A DNA stretch of 64,000 nucleotides, taken from the NCBI GenBank assembly GCA_032173965.1, contig JAVUNC010000004.1, positions 58,651,501-58,715,500 on the forward strand, written 5' to 3'. The notes under the pieces were generated by a model that worked only from the letters and a program-made list of their open reading frames with translations, ran no database searches and was not told the DNA's origin. Position numbers and translations under genes: made by a program. Below are positions 1-11,500 of this stretch, in pieces; positions within the stretch are counted from its first letter, which is position 1, and each line of letters opens with the position of its first letter. This DNA is from Sitta carolinensis. Taxonomy: Eukaryota > Chordata > Aves > Passeriformes > Sittidae.

Positions 1-1040
1 TCTGGGCTTGCTAAAGGCAAAATGAGAGCTTATAGAAAGGGCAGTTTGGATCCTGTTGGCAATTATAAACTCATAAATGCATGCTAAAACTGGAGCAGCA
101 CTTGAAGCTAAAATGCACTCAGGACACAGAAAGGACAGTTCTATTGAAATGCCCAGAGACAAAGCACATGAAGAGGTACCATGCAGATCCACAAATAGCT
201 GAATACACAAGAAATGGAGATAGGACTGGTCAATGAAGTCTGGTCTGTCTGGGATGATCCTGTATATTTTAATCTCAGTAAGGTATCTAAATCTCTTGGT
301 CTTATCTTACAGATGGTGTGTAAAGGCAGAAGGGACTCTCAACCAAGAATCCCTAAACTAAAAATCCTTCAGCAACAGAAATGGTAACATCCACATCAAA
401 TACATTTGACAGAATGTCCTTTTCTTATCATTAAATACAAAACTCTAGTTGAATCTGTGGAAGGCAATCACGTAAAGTATTTGCCAGACAAGAAAACATA
501 GAAATACAGAAAATTACCCCAAATAATTAGGTTGAAAGACCATAATTTTAAATTAATATGAATATCAGTAGAAAAAAAGCCCTAAACATATCTTTTCCAC
601 CTTAAGAAAATTTGTCTACTGACTAGAGTATTCAGACTGATTTATAATAATGTTGGCAGATAATGGAATATGAAAGCACTTGGAATTTTAAGTATGATAA
701 ATAAAATGCAATGTGATTTCTAACAGGTCTGGGTTTATTAACGCTCTTAACATATTTATGTGGCCTTTCTTTTGATGTGATTTTTTTTTACTGGTGCAAA
801 CAGTTCTAAAAGCAATGTTATTGTGTTAGAAACCTTGACAACTATATCTGACATAAAATTCCTAATTTTAAAATAGCTGTTCTATTCTTATTGGTAATTA
901 TATGTCTTACAGTATGTCTTCTAATCTGTAGTTATGGTCTTTTATGGAAATAATTGCATTTGTTTAGCTATCTAAAAGCTGCTATATTAATAATTTTTCA
1001 TTTTTCTTTCCTACCTTTAATACCTTTCTCGTAAATTTTC
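1..1040. other. AT-rich unique sequence, no gene seen
   Basis: I see no long open frame, no recognisable repeat family and no RNA gene. The sequence is AT-rich with scattered T runs. The last 60 bases are pyrimidine-rich and end in an AG at 1046-1047, which could act as a splice acceptor for the candidate exon that follows. Confidence 0.6.
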
Positions 1041-1047
1041 AATTTAG

Positions 1048-1149
1048 GTGAACCCAGGTCGCAAGACATCAAGTTGCTGTTCACACCTGGCAGGCAATTC
1101 CTCAAGACTGTCCACTGAGGGCTCGACAGGGTGTGCACCAATCAGCTGA
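1048..1149 (+). other. Weak candidate terminal exon
   Basis: A pyrimidine-rich tract at about 1000-1045 ends in TTTAG at 1043-1047, a plausible 3' splice site. It is followed by a GC-richer segment with several CpGs, unlike its flanks. In frame 1 from base 1048 the segment reads 33 codons, rich in Ser, Cys and Gly, and stops at 1147-1149. Frame 3 reads 22 codons before a stop, and the minus strand is also open for about 39 codons, so coding sense is not established. I do not recognise the peptide in any frame. No adjacent exon or clear poly(A) signal supports it. It could equally be a scrap of an old repeat. Confidence 0.12.
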
Positions 1150-4100
1150 GATCTCGAGATGCAGGCTGACTATGCTGCATATGTCCCAATCATACTGATT
1201 TAATAAGATTCCAAACCTGTCCTCTCTATTAGTTATGTATGTGGGCTACATGTTATAGTTGGAAAATTAGTTTAGAAATTAAATTTAAAAGTTTAGAAAT
1301 TCCCATCAAATTCTGGCTGTTTCTGCTATTACATGTGAATCACAGACAGTGCCTTAAAATTTTCTGCTGTAAAGGTCAAATGAAGAAAATATCCCGTGTT
1401 TGGCACTGGCTTTACCCAAGTGAAATCTATGAAGAGTGGTATTTAGGAAAGCTTCTTTGGATTCATTGCATGGTGCATTATTTTCATAAATAAATAAACT
1501 GCTGTGAAGAATGTGCACGGGTTTTGAGTCATGAACCAGACCTTTATGTGTACACTCTAGAGGGCTGCAAACTCTGTTCCCCTGCTGCATTTTCCAAGCT
1601 CATGTTTTTATCTTAAAACAGCAGATTTGGTCCTTGTCATCACAGAATTCATTAGTTTATAGACTGAGATGACTTTCCTTATGGGTTCTCTTATTAATAT
1701 TGCCAAGACTATAATCAGGTAAATAAATAGATTTTTTCCATTTTTCACCTTGTTTACTTCCTGTCAGTGCTCAGTAGATGAGTGCATCTGTCTGCTTGAG
1801 CTATGGATACTCCCATCTCAATGGTTCTATCCTCATTACAGCTCTTACCTTGCTACAGCTCCTTTGCAACCCAGGCTGCTGTGTCAGAGCTGGGCATCAG
1901 ATCCATCCTTGGAGAGGAGGGGAGAAATCTATAACAGGAGTTAGAACTGCTAGATGATTCAGAGCAGCTGAGATATGCCACGGCATTCAAAAGGCACAAG
2001 ATACATTGCATGGTCAATTGATTCTCATGCCAAGTGTTTCTTATAAAGCCAAAACACTTTCAGAATATCTGGGAGAAATGAAGCAAGTCTTGGACTGTTG
2101 TTTCAAGCATAAAATCATTCTCTTTCTTTCTTCAGACACAACACACTCTCACCAAATACATATATTTCTAATAAATTTCTGTGTAATTTTTAGTAGATTT
2201 TACCTTTGAGTTTTTATGGTTGAGATAGGGGGTTTTAAATTCATTTCGCCTGTATTTTTTTTCTTCATGTTGTTACAGAACATGTTTTTGTGTTCTAAAT
2301 ACAAGTCCTTTCAGCCTCAAAAGAAACAAAAAAACCCCCCACCCAAATAACTTCTTGTATTTATTCTTTCAGAAATGTAGTCTAAAAAAATCACTAAATA
2401 ATGCATTACTTTGATTATGTATTTTACCACAATGTGACATACACTTAAGTGATTTTTTTCTGTCTTTTAGACATAATGTTTTGCAGCCTTCCTGTGAGCT
2501 TTTATTCTGATACTGCACATCTTAAAAGAACTAGTCAGTTTTTTTTCCAAGTGTATTAACTAAATTCCCACCATTCACTAAATTGCATGTTTATCTCTTT
2601 TTTCCTAATTCAAAATGTCCTGTCAAAACTGATTATCAGAATGATGAGCAGTGTCTATAACACAAGCTACTAACAGAATTCACAAGTCATCTCAAAGACA
2701 TTTTTTTCTAGAAGCCAGTTTTGTGTTTGTTCCTTTGAAGAAGTGTGAATAATGCCTGTTGTGTTTAGCATGCAGACCAATGAAATGTCACTTCCTTTGG
2801 GCTAAAGCCTGAGTAATCAATTGCAGGCACAAATAGTTTTCATGTCATAATGCACTCAGGGGTATTATGGTGCTGGAAATCTCTACCTTTCCTCTGCATG
2901 GAGTGGTATCAGCATCTTTATTCATGCTTACAAAATACTATCATTGGTAACTAGAAAAAATGTATCTGATTGCACACACAGAATTATTATGATTTATTCA
3001 TACAAAGTTGTTTTCCTTATTACCTTTAAAATCCAGTGAGTCTGAGTGACCTTTATATCAAGTCCTGTGCAAAATGCTTTCCAGTAATGACAAGCTGAGT
3101 ATAAGCCAGTTGAGTAAATATAACCCATATGGCATTGCTCACAAAGTTGATGGCACTTGAATGTTTCCATTTCTTCAGCAGATGTGTTACTGCATTGCCC
3201 AGCAGTCACAGACATCAGTAAACAACAGTGAGAAGTGCAAATTTTGCCACTAATCTTGCTAATCTTCAGCTGAAATGAAATGGAAATGGAAATTTTCGTA
3301 TATTTTCATATCGGCTGAATGCCTGGTTATGCTAATTCTATGCTCAATACTTCAGACACAGCCTAGGAACCATTAGTTTTAAATACTGTATTGATGATCA
3401 CATGGACTCTGCAAAAATATCCTTAAAATGGGTGTAAGCTTATCTGTATGAGTCCAGCTGCAGTGGTCTCCCGAGGAGTGCTTGAGACACTGTATTCCCT
3501 GAGGAAAGAGCTTGTAACCAGGATCCCACTCTTGCTCATGCTGTTCTCATCTTAGCTTTTCTGAAATGCCCCGGTGGTGTTGACCACCAAAGACACTTGG
3601 ACACAGGGCTAAGTGTCTGTATCAGATTTAAACTCTGCTTTTAAATGTCTTAGATGTCATGACACACTACTGGATTTGAATTACTTGAGCCAAATCTTCA
3701 AAAATGTCTCAGGAGCCCCCAAGCCCCCTCGGCTGCTCTTTCTTGCATGCCCATCTCCAGCACTGAGCAGCCTCAGAAACTGCCAGTGCCAGCTTGGTCA
3801 GCTGCAAACCTTGTGCTCTGCATCAGTGGGATCTCCCCACCCACTTTGCCTGCTCAGAGGGTGCTCCAGAAGACACCTTGCTTTCATCTAAATTCTTTGG
3901 ACAATCCTCTTTTTTGTGGGAAGCTCCTTTAGACATATTTAAGGTGTACAGCACTCCCCACTCCAGAGACTTGTGCTGCAGGACACTTCTCCAGCCAGAC
4001 TCAGGAAGAAAGGACTCTTCCTTCCTGACAAAAAAGGAAAAACCTTTTAAACTGCCACAGGTTCATAGAATTTTTTTTTTCCTGTTTCCGGGACCATGAG

Positions 4101-5182
4101 AGCTGCAAAAATATGACAGCAGAGAGAAATAGGACAACACATTTTGAAAGATGATCCTTCCTGACAGCTCACAAGCATGCAAGAAGTCCTGCCTGACCTC
4201 AGCCTGTGAGATTTATACCTGTATCATTTTTATAGCTATCTAACTCCAGGCACTCAAGAAACTTGTTGTACAGTAAAAGAAGCCCAGCCCTAATTTTGCA
4301 TTCACTAGCATTCACTACTGAGAAGTTTTATGAAATATGCTTCCTCATAAATAAGTTAACATGTTGGGGTAAAAATCATACACAGATGTTTCATAGATAG
4401 CATAAAAAATAACAGCAATTGCAAGTTTCCTTCATGTATTTCATAAGAATTCCACTTTAAATTATGCTGAAACCCTTACATTATGCAATATTCCTCATAA
4501 AAGCACCAAACTGGGATTAGGCAGGCTCATCCCCACCATCTGCCACTATCTCTTCAGCTCCTTTGTGCTCTGAAATAAATTTTGATGTTTCAACCAGGAT
4601 GAACCCTGATCCTGTTGAAATAAGCGGGAATTTTTCCACGGATTTCAGCCAAAATTATGTAGGGCTGCCACTGGAGGAAAAAACATGAGGAGTGTTTGCC
4701 TCTCAGTCAGATGCTGCTTTACAAGAAAGTCGAGAGAAGCACCACTGGGACATGGTTCTGTAAAACAACAGAGGCAAAGAGGCTGATCTGATTATGCCAC
4801 AGGGAGACATGAGGGAAGTTAATAATTGTATTTCCCTATGACACGCTGAATAATTCAAATTAGCAAATAACCTCCACTTCTCTCGTCATGAGTTGCTGAA
4901 AGACTGACCACATTCTACTATAGTACACTGAAGAGTGCAAAACTGTCTTTTTTTTAAAATCCCAGTCTCTTAAGTTCTTTTTGTTCTTTACTACTGTTCC
5001 ACTATTGTGAAAAAAGACTGTTTTCCTAATTTTTTTAATTATTTTTCTTCTCTAGATTGGGCTCAGAGTTGACACAAGAGGTCTGGTAGCAAAGCAGACC
5101 AGGGAATCCAAGTTAGTGATGATAGTATCAATCATCATCCCTCATGCCATTACTCTTCTGATAGCATTTCAATATATTTAAT
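1150..5182. other. Unique intergenic or intronic sequence
   Basis: No gene is supported. Short open frames at 1239-1493, 1750-1944 and 3613-4099 have no recognisable family. The 3600-3960 part is somewhat GC-richer than its surroundings but shows no splice-flanked exon or repeat signature that I can name. About 2746-2860 is a mixed-complexity block with homeodomain-like TAAT and ATTG cores. It resembles conserved non-coding DNA in texture, but conservation cannot be judged from one genome. Confidence 0.55.
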
Positions 5183-5247
5183 GTAATAAAAGTAGTATAC
5201 TAAAGTAATAAAAAGTATACTAAAAGTATACTAAAGTAATAAAAAAA
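5183..5247. repeat. Short degenerate AT-rich tandem repeat
   Basis: A unit resembling AGTATACTAAAGTAATAAAA recurs about three times with small deletions. This is a local tandem duplication of roughly 15-20 bp. No function is evident. Confidence 0.75.
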
Positions 5248-5503
5248 TGTTGTCAAAGTGTTTATGTTTTGGAAGAACGTTTTTGTCTCATTTTCTGAAT
5301 AGCTAAATTTCTAATCTTAAAATCTTTTTATAGTGAAAATCATAAATTTCTTTATGAAGATCATGATCTTTTTAGAACTGCTCCTACAAAAAGCCTGGTT
5401 GGAAGGAGTACATTGTCTGAGCTGTGTCAAGTGTCCAATAGCAGGCAGGAAACCTGAAGAGAAATAGAATTACTTCAAATTAAAGGAGTAGACTAATTTG
5501 TCT

Positions 5504-5555
5504 AATATGTTAGAACCAGGAACAACTAATCTGTTGTTCCTGGTTCTAACATATT
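5504..5555. repeat. Perfect 23-bp inverted repeat with 6-nt loop
   Basis: The left arm, 5504-5526, and right arm, 5533-5555, are exact reverse complements over 23 bases. They are separated by the 6-base spacer TAATCT. The arms are of mixed composition, containing for example AGAACCAGGAACAAC, so this is not a simple AT palindrome. A transcript from either strand would fold into a hairpin. The stem is shorter than a typical animal pre-miRNA stem and the loop is very small, so a microRNA call is not warranted. A template-switch origin is a simple explanation. Confidence 0.95.
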
Positions 5556-5559
5556 CCTC

Positions 5560-5576
5560 AAAAGAGTAACTCTTTT
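5560..5576. repeat. Second small hairpin next to the 23-bp one
   Basis: AAAAGAGT at 5560-5567 and ACTCTTTT at 5569-5576 are exact reverse complements around a single A. This small inverted repeat starts five bases after the longer hairpin at 5504-5555. Confidence 0.85.
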
Positions 5577-6004
5577 AAAGCTATTTCAAACCAAATTCTT
5601 TCTTAAACCCATTTTGATAGAGGGAGACACTACAGCAAGTTCTGAGGAACATTACAATACACCACTGCAATACAGCAAGAGAATTATGAGTTTATGTAAT
5701 TTACCTCAGTAAAGCAAATTTGCATTTCTAGAGTTCTTTAAGTTGTAGTACACTTGATTGTATTATTGGCAGGGCAGCTAGCACTGCCTAGTCTCATTTC
5801 TCACTCATTAGTTGAGAAAGATCCTGTTTTCAGTGGGATAGGTATTTTCTAAAATGGAACCATTTGTACTGAAATATGCTATACCAGAAGGCTGTCTCAG
5901 CATGAATTGGTAATTATCATAAAGTAGTGCTGATGGCAGTAATTTCAACCAATATTCTTCAGAAGGAAGATCGAAAAGGGGTATCTCCATTTTAAAATTT
6001 CATC
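5577..6004. other. Unique sequence, nothing identified
   Basis: AT-rich sequence. The minus-strand open frame at 5808-5990 has no recognisable family and is most likely a chance frame. Confidence 0.55.
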
Positions 6005-6190
6005 TCTTTAGGGTTTTTTGTTGTTGCTTTGTTTTGTTTTGGGGTTTCTTGGGTGTTGGTGGTTTGTTTGGGGTTGGTTTGTGCATGCGTGTGTATTTTT
6101 GGGTTTAGTTAGTTTGTTTGGTTTGCTTTTTTGGGGTTTTTTGTTTTGTTTTGTGTGGTTTATATGGGTTTTTTTTTTTTGGTTTTGTCC
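6005..6190 (+). repeat. T/G-rich low-complexity tract
   Basis: The plus strand is almost entirely T and G: runs of T broken by GGG and GGGG groups, with GTTTT and GGTTT-like units. The open frame across 6018-6224, rich in Phe, Leu and Trp, is an artefact of this composition. Several G runs lie close together, so a weak G-quadruplex is conceivable on this strand. The tract opens a roughly 0.9-kb patch of plus-strand T/G skew that continues to about 6888. Confidence 0.85.
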
Positions 6191-6390
6191 AGTTGAAAAG
6201 ATTACTCTTTGGAGCAGGAATTGAAATTAGGCAGAAAAACCTCTAGAATTATACGGCTTGTGCAGACTTAATGGAAATTTGTCTTTTTGGCCAAACCTAA
6301 GCCCCTTACAAACTGCAGTTTTGATTAGTAGCTATGAACTTTTTGTGTTGCTATTATGCATGAAAAAGCAAAAGCATTTCCAATTAGGAC

Positions 6391-6395
6391 TTTTT

Positions 6396-6438
<43 letters not shown>
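6391..6438 (+). repeat. Poly(T) tract, 48 bp
   Basis: All T except one C at 6397, leaving an uninterrupted run of 41 T at 6398-6438. No poly(A) signal lies next to it on the minus strand (6439-6470) and no gene-like sequence adjoins it. I therefore read it as a mononucleotide repeat, not the tail of a processed pseudogene. Confidence 0.95.
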
Positions 6439-6441
<3 letters not shown>

Positions 6442-6725
6442 GTGAACTGTGTATTAATGGGTAACTCAGGAATGTGGAAGTGCTTATGACACTGGATACA
6501 TGTACTGTGACTCCAGGGCAAGAACTTTGCTCACACCAGTATACCAAGAACGTATTCCTTGTGCATAGAGCAAAAAAAAACAAAAACCACTGGGGTTCTT
6601 GTGAACAGCCATCAAAATCACATAAATACTCTTTGGAAACAGAGCCACACGTTCCTCAGAGAAGAAAAAATGGTTATTGGATGAGTGTTCCTATGGTGTG
6701 TCCTGGAGGAGGACTTGACTTGACT

Positions 6726-6888
6726 TTAACTTTCTTTTTTTTGTGGTGACATTTAGCAGTTATGCTGTAGGGTTTTCGTATTTTGGTTGAGTTTTTGGTT
6801 TTGTTAGGTTTTTTTTCTTCCTTTTGTTAGTGGCTTTATGTTTGTTTGCAGTTTTGGTTTGGTTTGGTTTGGTTTGGTTTGGTTTTTA
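6726..6888 (+). repeat. T/G-rich tract with (TTTGG)n
   Basis: A T-rich segment ends in a clean pentanucleotide repeat (GGTTT, about six units) at 6851-6887. It continues the plus-strand T/G skew seen at 6005-6190. The open frame through it (6824-7129) starts inside the repeat and is not credible as a gene. Confidence 0.85.
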
Positions 6889-7910
6889 TAAAAATGGCCT
6901 CACTCCTCCAGGTGCTTATTTTTCAGATCATGTAGCAATACTTAGGTATCCATATGCTGCCAACTGTGGAAATTTATATGCTTTACCTGATCTGTTGCTC
7001 TTTACTGGTTTACTTGATATTGGCATATGTCAGGAAAATTTCCTGAAGACTTTAAAATTAGTTTATGGACATGCAGTGTTTGAAACTCATTGTATATATA
7101 ATTTACATTACTACTTGTATTCACAATAATAAGCCAATTTTTAAATTAATTAGAAGTTTGTTGATAATTCCAAGACAAACTTTGCAAAGAAGAGGAATTA
7201 GTTTAGCCAAAAGAAAAAAAACTCTTAAATGTGTTTCCTGTCTTTAAAAGTAAATGTGAGAAAGAAAGAACCTAATCGGCTAAGACTATAGGTGAATATT
7301 TAAGAGATTATTTTGATTTATATTTCTCTTTTTACAAATATGAGCCATGAAATATATGTAAAAGAACTGCACTATAATATAATTGCCCTCAAAAAAATTA
7401 CCACTGCTATAGATAGAACACCTAATGTCTTCCTCACAATAGAGTTAAAAAAACAAACTAGTGTGCTTTTAAAAGGAAAGAACATGTGGGAGGACATTCA
7501 AAGTGAGGAAAAATACATCTATCTATGTACTTCTTTTTAATTTAAAACAGCAGTTGAGAGCTATCATGGGATTTGAGGGACTATTACTCCAAAAACTACT
7601 GTCACAAATTTATACTTACTTTCATGTTATAATTTACCAGCTATGGAACTCAAAGTAACTTTAAGACATAAATGAAGTACACAGTATATACAAAACCTAG
7701 TAGAAACTGTTACCTCTATGTCTCAGATGATTGTATGGAGGTTTGGTATACCCACAGTGATGTGTAAATTGCACTGGCACTTGTGCCTCTTTCTGGTCAG
7801 CAAATCCTTTAATGGTCTAAGCCAAGCAAAATAGACTGAAGAGGAGACATCGTGGGGCAGTGGAAAGGAGAAGTTGCCTTGTGTGTTTCTTTGGGAGATG
7901 ATGTTTACCT
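6889..7910. other. AT-rich unique sequence, no gene seen
   Basis: No recognisable repeat, exon or RNA gene. Short frames at 7065-7247 and 7313-7540 are AT-biased in composition and match nothing I know. Confidence 0.55.
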
Positions 7911-8541
7911 AGAATCATAGAATGATAGAATGGTTTGGGCTAAGGTTTGTGACCTTAAAGATCATCTAGTTCCATCCCTGCTATGTTGGGCAGGGTCACC
8001 TTCCACTAGACCAGGTTTCTCAGGGCTTCACCCAACCTGGAACACTTCAGGGATGGGGCATCCCCTGTGTCTCTGGGCAGCCTGTTCCAGAGACTCATCA
8101 CTGTCACCGTCAAGAATTTCTTCCTAGGATGCAGTGTAAACCTGCTCTCTTTCAGTTTGAAACTGTTTGCCCTTGTCCTGAACATTCTTTTGTAAGAAGT
8201 CCCTCTCCAGCTCTTTTGTAGGCTCTCTTCTGGTCCTGGAAGGCCTGCCCAGAACCTTTTCTGTACCAGGCTGAACAACTTCAACTGTCTCAGCCTGTCT
8301 TCAAACGAGAGGTACTCCAGCCCTCTGATTAGCTTAGTGATCCTCCTCTGGACTCATTCTAACAGGTCCACATGCCTCTGATGCTGGGGACCCCAGCGTT
8401 GGATGGAGCACTCTAAATGGGGTCTCTTGAGAGCAAAGGGGCAGAATGACCTCCCTCACCCTGCTGGCCACTCTGCTTTTGATGCAGCCCAGGGCACATT
8501 TGGCCTTCTGGGCTGCGAGTTGTTGATGCACATCATCTCCA
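7911..8541 (-). mobile_element. CR1 LINE 3' end, 5'-truncated
   Basis: Read on the minus strand, the element ends at 7911 in the avian CR1 tail, with overlapping ATTCTATG-type octamers, as seen in the plus-strand text AGAATCATAGAATGATAGAA. The minus strand carries the end of ORF2 and the 3' UTR. The remaining 630 bp is a typical 5'-truncated insertion, broken at about 8541 within ORF2-derived sequence. CR1 elements move by target-primed reverse transcription and lack poly(A) tails, which fits the octamer end. Decay and internal stops indicate an old, inactive copy. Confidence 0.95.
8006..8284 (-). pseudogene. CR1 ORF2 C-terminal remnant
   Basis: A 92-codon open stretch within the CR1 copy reads as the ORF2 C-terminus. 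It includes NSFKLKESRF, then a KKFLTVTV-type block, NRLPRD and APSL, in the order seen in avian CR1 proteins. This part lies beyond the reverse-transcriptase catalytic core. No endonuclease or catalytic RT part remains, so it cannot encode a working enzyme. Confidence 0.85.
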
Positions 8542-11500
8542 AGTATCAATGAATCAGGTGGTGTTTATATTTAATATGGAATCAAAATGAGCTGAAATAA
8601 AGGGCCTCTTTTTAAAAAAAGGGAAAGCATTGTATATAAATATATTACATGTGCAGGTAGATACGAGTCTTAGAATATCCAATAAAAATTTCCAATTTTC
8701 TTTCAAAAATGTTTTTGTTCAGTTGGGTAGTTTTACATACTGGGATTCACATACGGTCATAGTATTTTAAATGAATGCAAGTGCCTTTATACATATAGAC
8801 AACAGCTCCAAAACATGAATTTGATCCAATTAATGAATAGACTTTTAATGATCTTGAAAAATATACAAGCCTTTCCTAGAAAATTCTTCCATTACTTTTA
8901 TATAGTTGGGACACACCTTTGTAAATTGGAAATTTGGAAGTTACAAATGGCAGACAGAGTTGGTAAGGTCAGGAAGACATAAAGTAGAGGGAAAAGAGAA
9001 ATTTGATACCAAAGTTATGTGTGAAAGTTTCAAGAGGTTTTTTTAGAGGAAAAAGTAATTGGGTTCTGCTCTCATAAAATTTACCATATATATTAATTAT
9101 TTGTTTTGAGAAAAATTATGATGCTTTTATCATTATAAAAGACCTCAGTGCAATACTATAAATGACAAGTTTTGGGAATTTTTTATTCTCATCTCTGCCA
9201 TTGAACGGCTCAGAGATTTTTCAATCCAGTAAATTAATAAAAATAAAGTGAGTAAATAAACATGTAATAACAGAGGTTGAATTTACACATTTTGAAACTT
9301 AGCAGATTTATATTAGAAAATCGATTTATAATAAATTTAATTAGCAAGCCCATTCATGTCCTGTATTACTATTAAATGTAAGGCCCTATATCCATATTGT
9401 ATGTAAATGAGTCTTGCATTATACAAAATCTATACTTAGAAAATATTTCCATATGAAACTTCTAGGCAATTCTACACATCACTGACTGCTGGAACTATGG
9501 GGTAAAAATTATATAAACTGATGTAGAGATCATTTGCAGTAGAATATTCTATGTCTGTGGCTATCCCAAAACAAATCAGTACAACTATCTGTCCTTCATA
9601 GGAAAGGTGTAATCAATGAACAGATGAGGTTTTGTATGTTATCATGTTTCAATAGGTATTTTTATTGCACTTTGGTGAAGGGAAAAAATCTTGACATGAA
9701 AAGTTAACTCTAATTTTCAATTCAGAAGTTTGAATCAAAACTTTTTCCATTTTTAATCATTATATGTGCACTTTACCAATGACAGACTCTGCTAGGCTTC
9801 ATGTTAATTGTGAAGTTGGCCTGTTTGCTCTTAACACATACTGTGTTTTAACTCTCTTTGTTTCTACCAAAGACTGACAGTATCCTCTGATGAGTCAAGA
9901 GGAATGACATGCCACTTCAGACAGACTTAGCCTGCAATGTTTCAACAAAATGAGAGCTGGACCATTGGGTGTGTTTCAGTGCCTGTCTTCTTCAACTCCC
10001 TCAAGGAATGTGGGTAAAATCATCTTAGCTCTCACTTACACTGTTCTATTTCTCTCACATGACTGAAAAATAAGTTTAGACAATGAAAGGCTGAGCTGTT
10101 CCCAGAGTACCAGGGAAACTGAAAAATGCAGTAATTTTATTTCTGATCTACATCATTTACTATAAGTAGGGCTTGTGCTAAGCCCCCTGTTCACATTCAA
10201 AGGTGCATCAGAAAGAGAGCAAGTCAAAACAAAATGTTTGAGTTTCCCACAGAAATTGGTCTAAGCACTATGTCATCAATCTAAGTCATATAAAAACTTT
10301 TGGTCTGACAGGAAATATCACTGCCTTCCAACCTTGCCCCATACTGGGACATTGGGGATGTATTTTGATCTGAAGGGGCTGCACTTTCTCCATGTCATGC
10401 CCTCTTGGTGTTTTGCCATTGGCAATAGGAAGGGAACACCTTCTGACATCAGAAGTCATCTTCCAATGGCTGAGCAGCTAATTGTGACAGCGCTTACCCC
10501 GCTCTGCAATGTCCCTAAGCCAGGGATGAACACTCAGCATTGCTGCATCACTGCTGCCCTGTGCTGCACACTGGGCTGTATGAAAGTCAGGAAACACTTG
10601 TACCTGCCCAATTCTGGTACACCACCATAGTCTCCACCAGTGGACATGAAGATTTTGTCAGACAGACCTCACAAAGGATGATCCTTGTCCGTGCTTGATT
10701 TCTTCTCTACCTTCAAAATGGCCCCTACTGTGTTACACCCTGGGTGAATATCAGAACATTCAGAGCTCAGCTACAGCTCTGACTCAAGACAACGCCAGGA
10801 GTGTGAACCACCAGGGTTTTTTATTGCCTTCAAATGGACAGGCACACAGACCACTTTATAGATTTATGCATTTAGAGCTATAGCTTGATCCATGGACTTC
10901 ATACGGATTTGATTTTTTTTTCTTGATAAGTTTTAATTTGTATGAGAAAAAGAACATGTAGCCTTGTGCCGCAGCACAGTCCTAAAGATTCAATCAATTT
11001 ACACAAACTGAGGGCACAAATTTAGAAATTCTGGTAAAATTTCAACAAAGTGTCACATGGACCAAATCCCCACATTCTTTGGTGACATAATTCCATTGAC
11101 TTCAGAAAATACTGTCTTAAGCATTAATGCCTTGATCATGTTATTCCAGTCAGAGCAAGCAAATGATTCACAGCAGTTATCTTGACAAACAAAATCACAT
11201 TTTACAGTCACAAATAATTAGTGATAAAGCCTTGGTGATACATTTGTTTATCATCTTGATTCAAGGTATGGTTTGTGCCTGTAGAGCTTAGCCTGGCATT
11301 CATCCATGTAGTGCCGCTTGCACAGATCACTTTTTAAATGTGTACATAGTAATTTTTTATTTATGATGTGTGGTACTTAATTTACGTTGTGTTATTTCTG
11401 CTCTCTGTTTCACTACGTTTGGAAAAGATTAAGACTAGGAACACAAATACCAATGAAAGCTGAGGCTTGAAAAACATTTCTGACATTTTCTCTTACAAGA

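Noticed and set aside
5504..5555. The hairpin as a microRNA precursor
   Set aside because: A 23-bp stem and 6-base loop are smaller than typical animal pre-miRNAs, and no longer flanking stem is present.
6391..6470. Poly(T) as the tail of a minus-strand processed pseudogene
   Set aside because: No AATAAA-type signal lies next to the tract on the minus strand, the adjoining sequence is not gene-like, and processed pseudogenes are rare in birds because CR1 does not copy poly(A) RNA well.
10334..10630. 98-codon open frame with an upstream TATA-like motif
   Set aside because: The peptide is unrecognised, and CATATAAAAAC is expected by chance in AT-rich DNA. The GC-richer base content alone is not enough.
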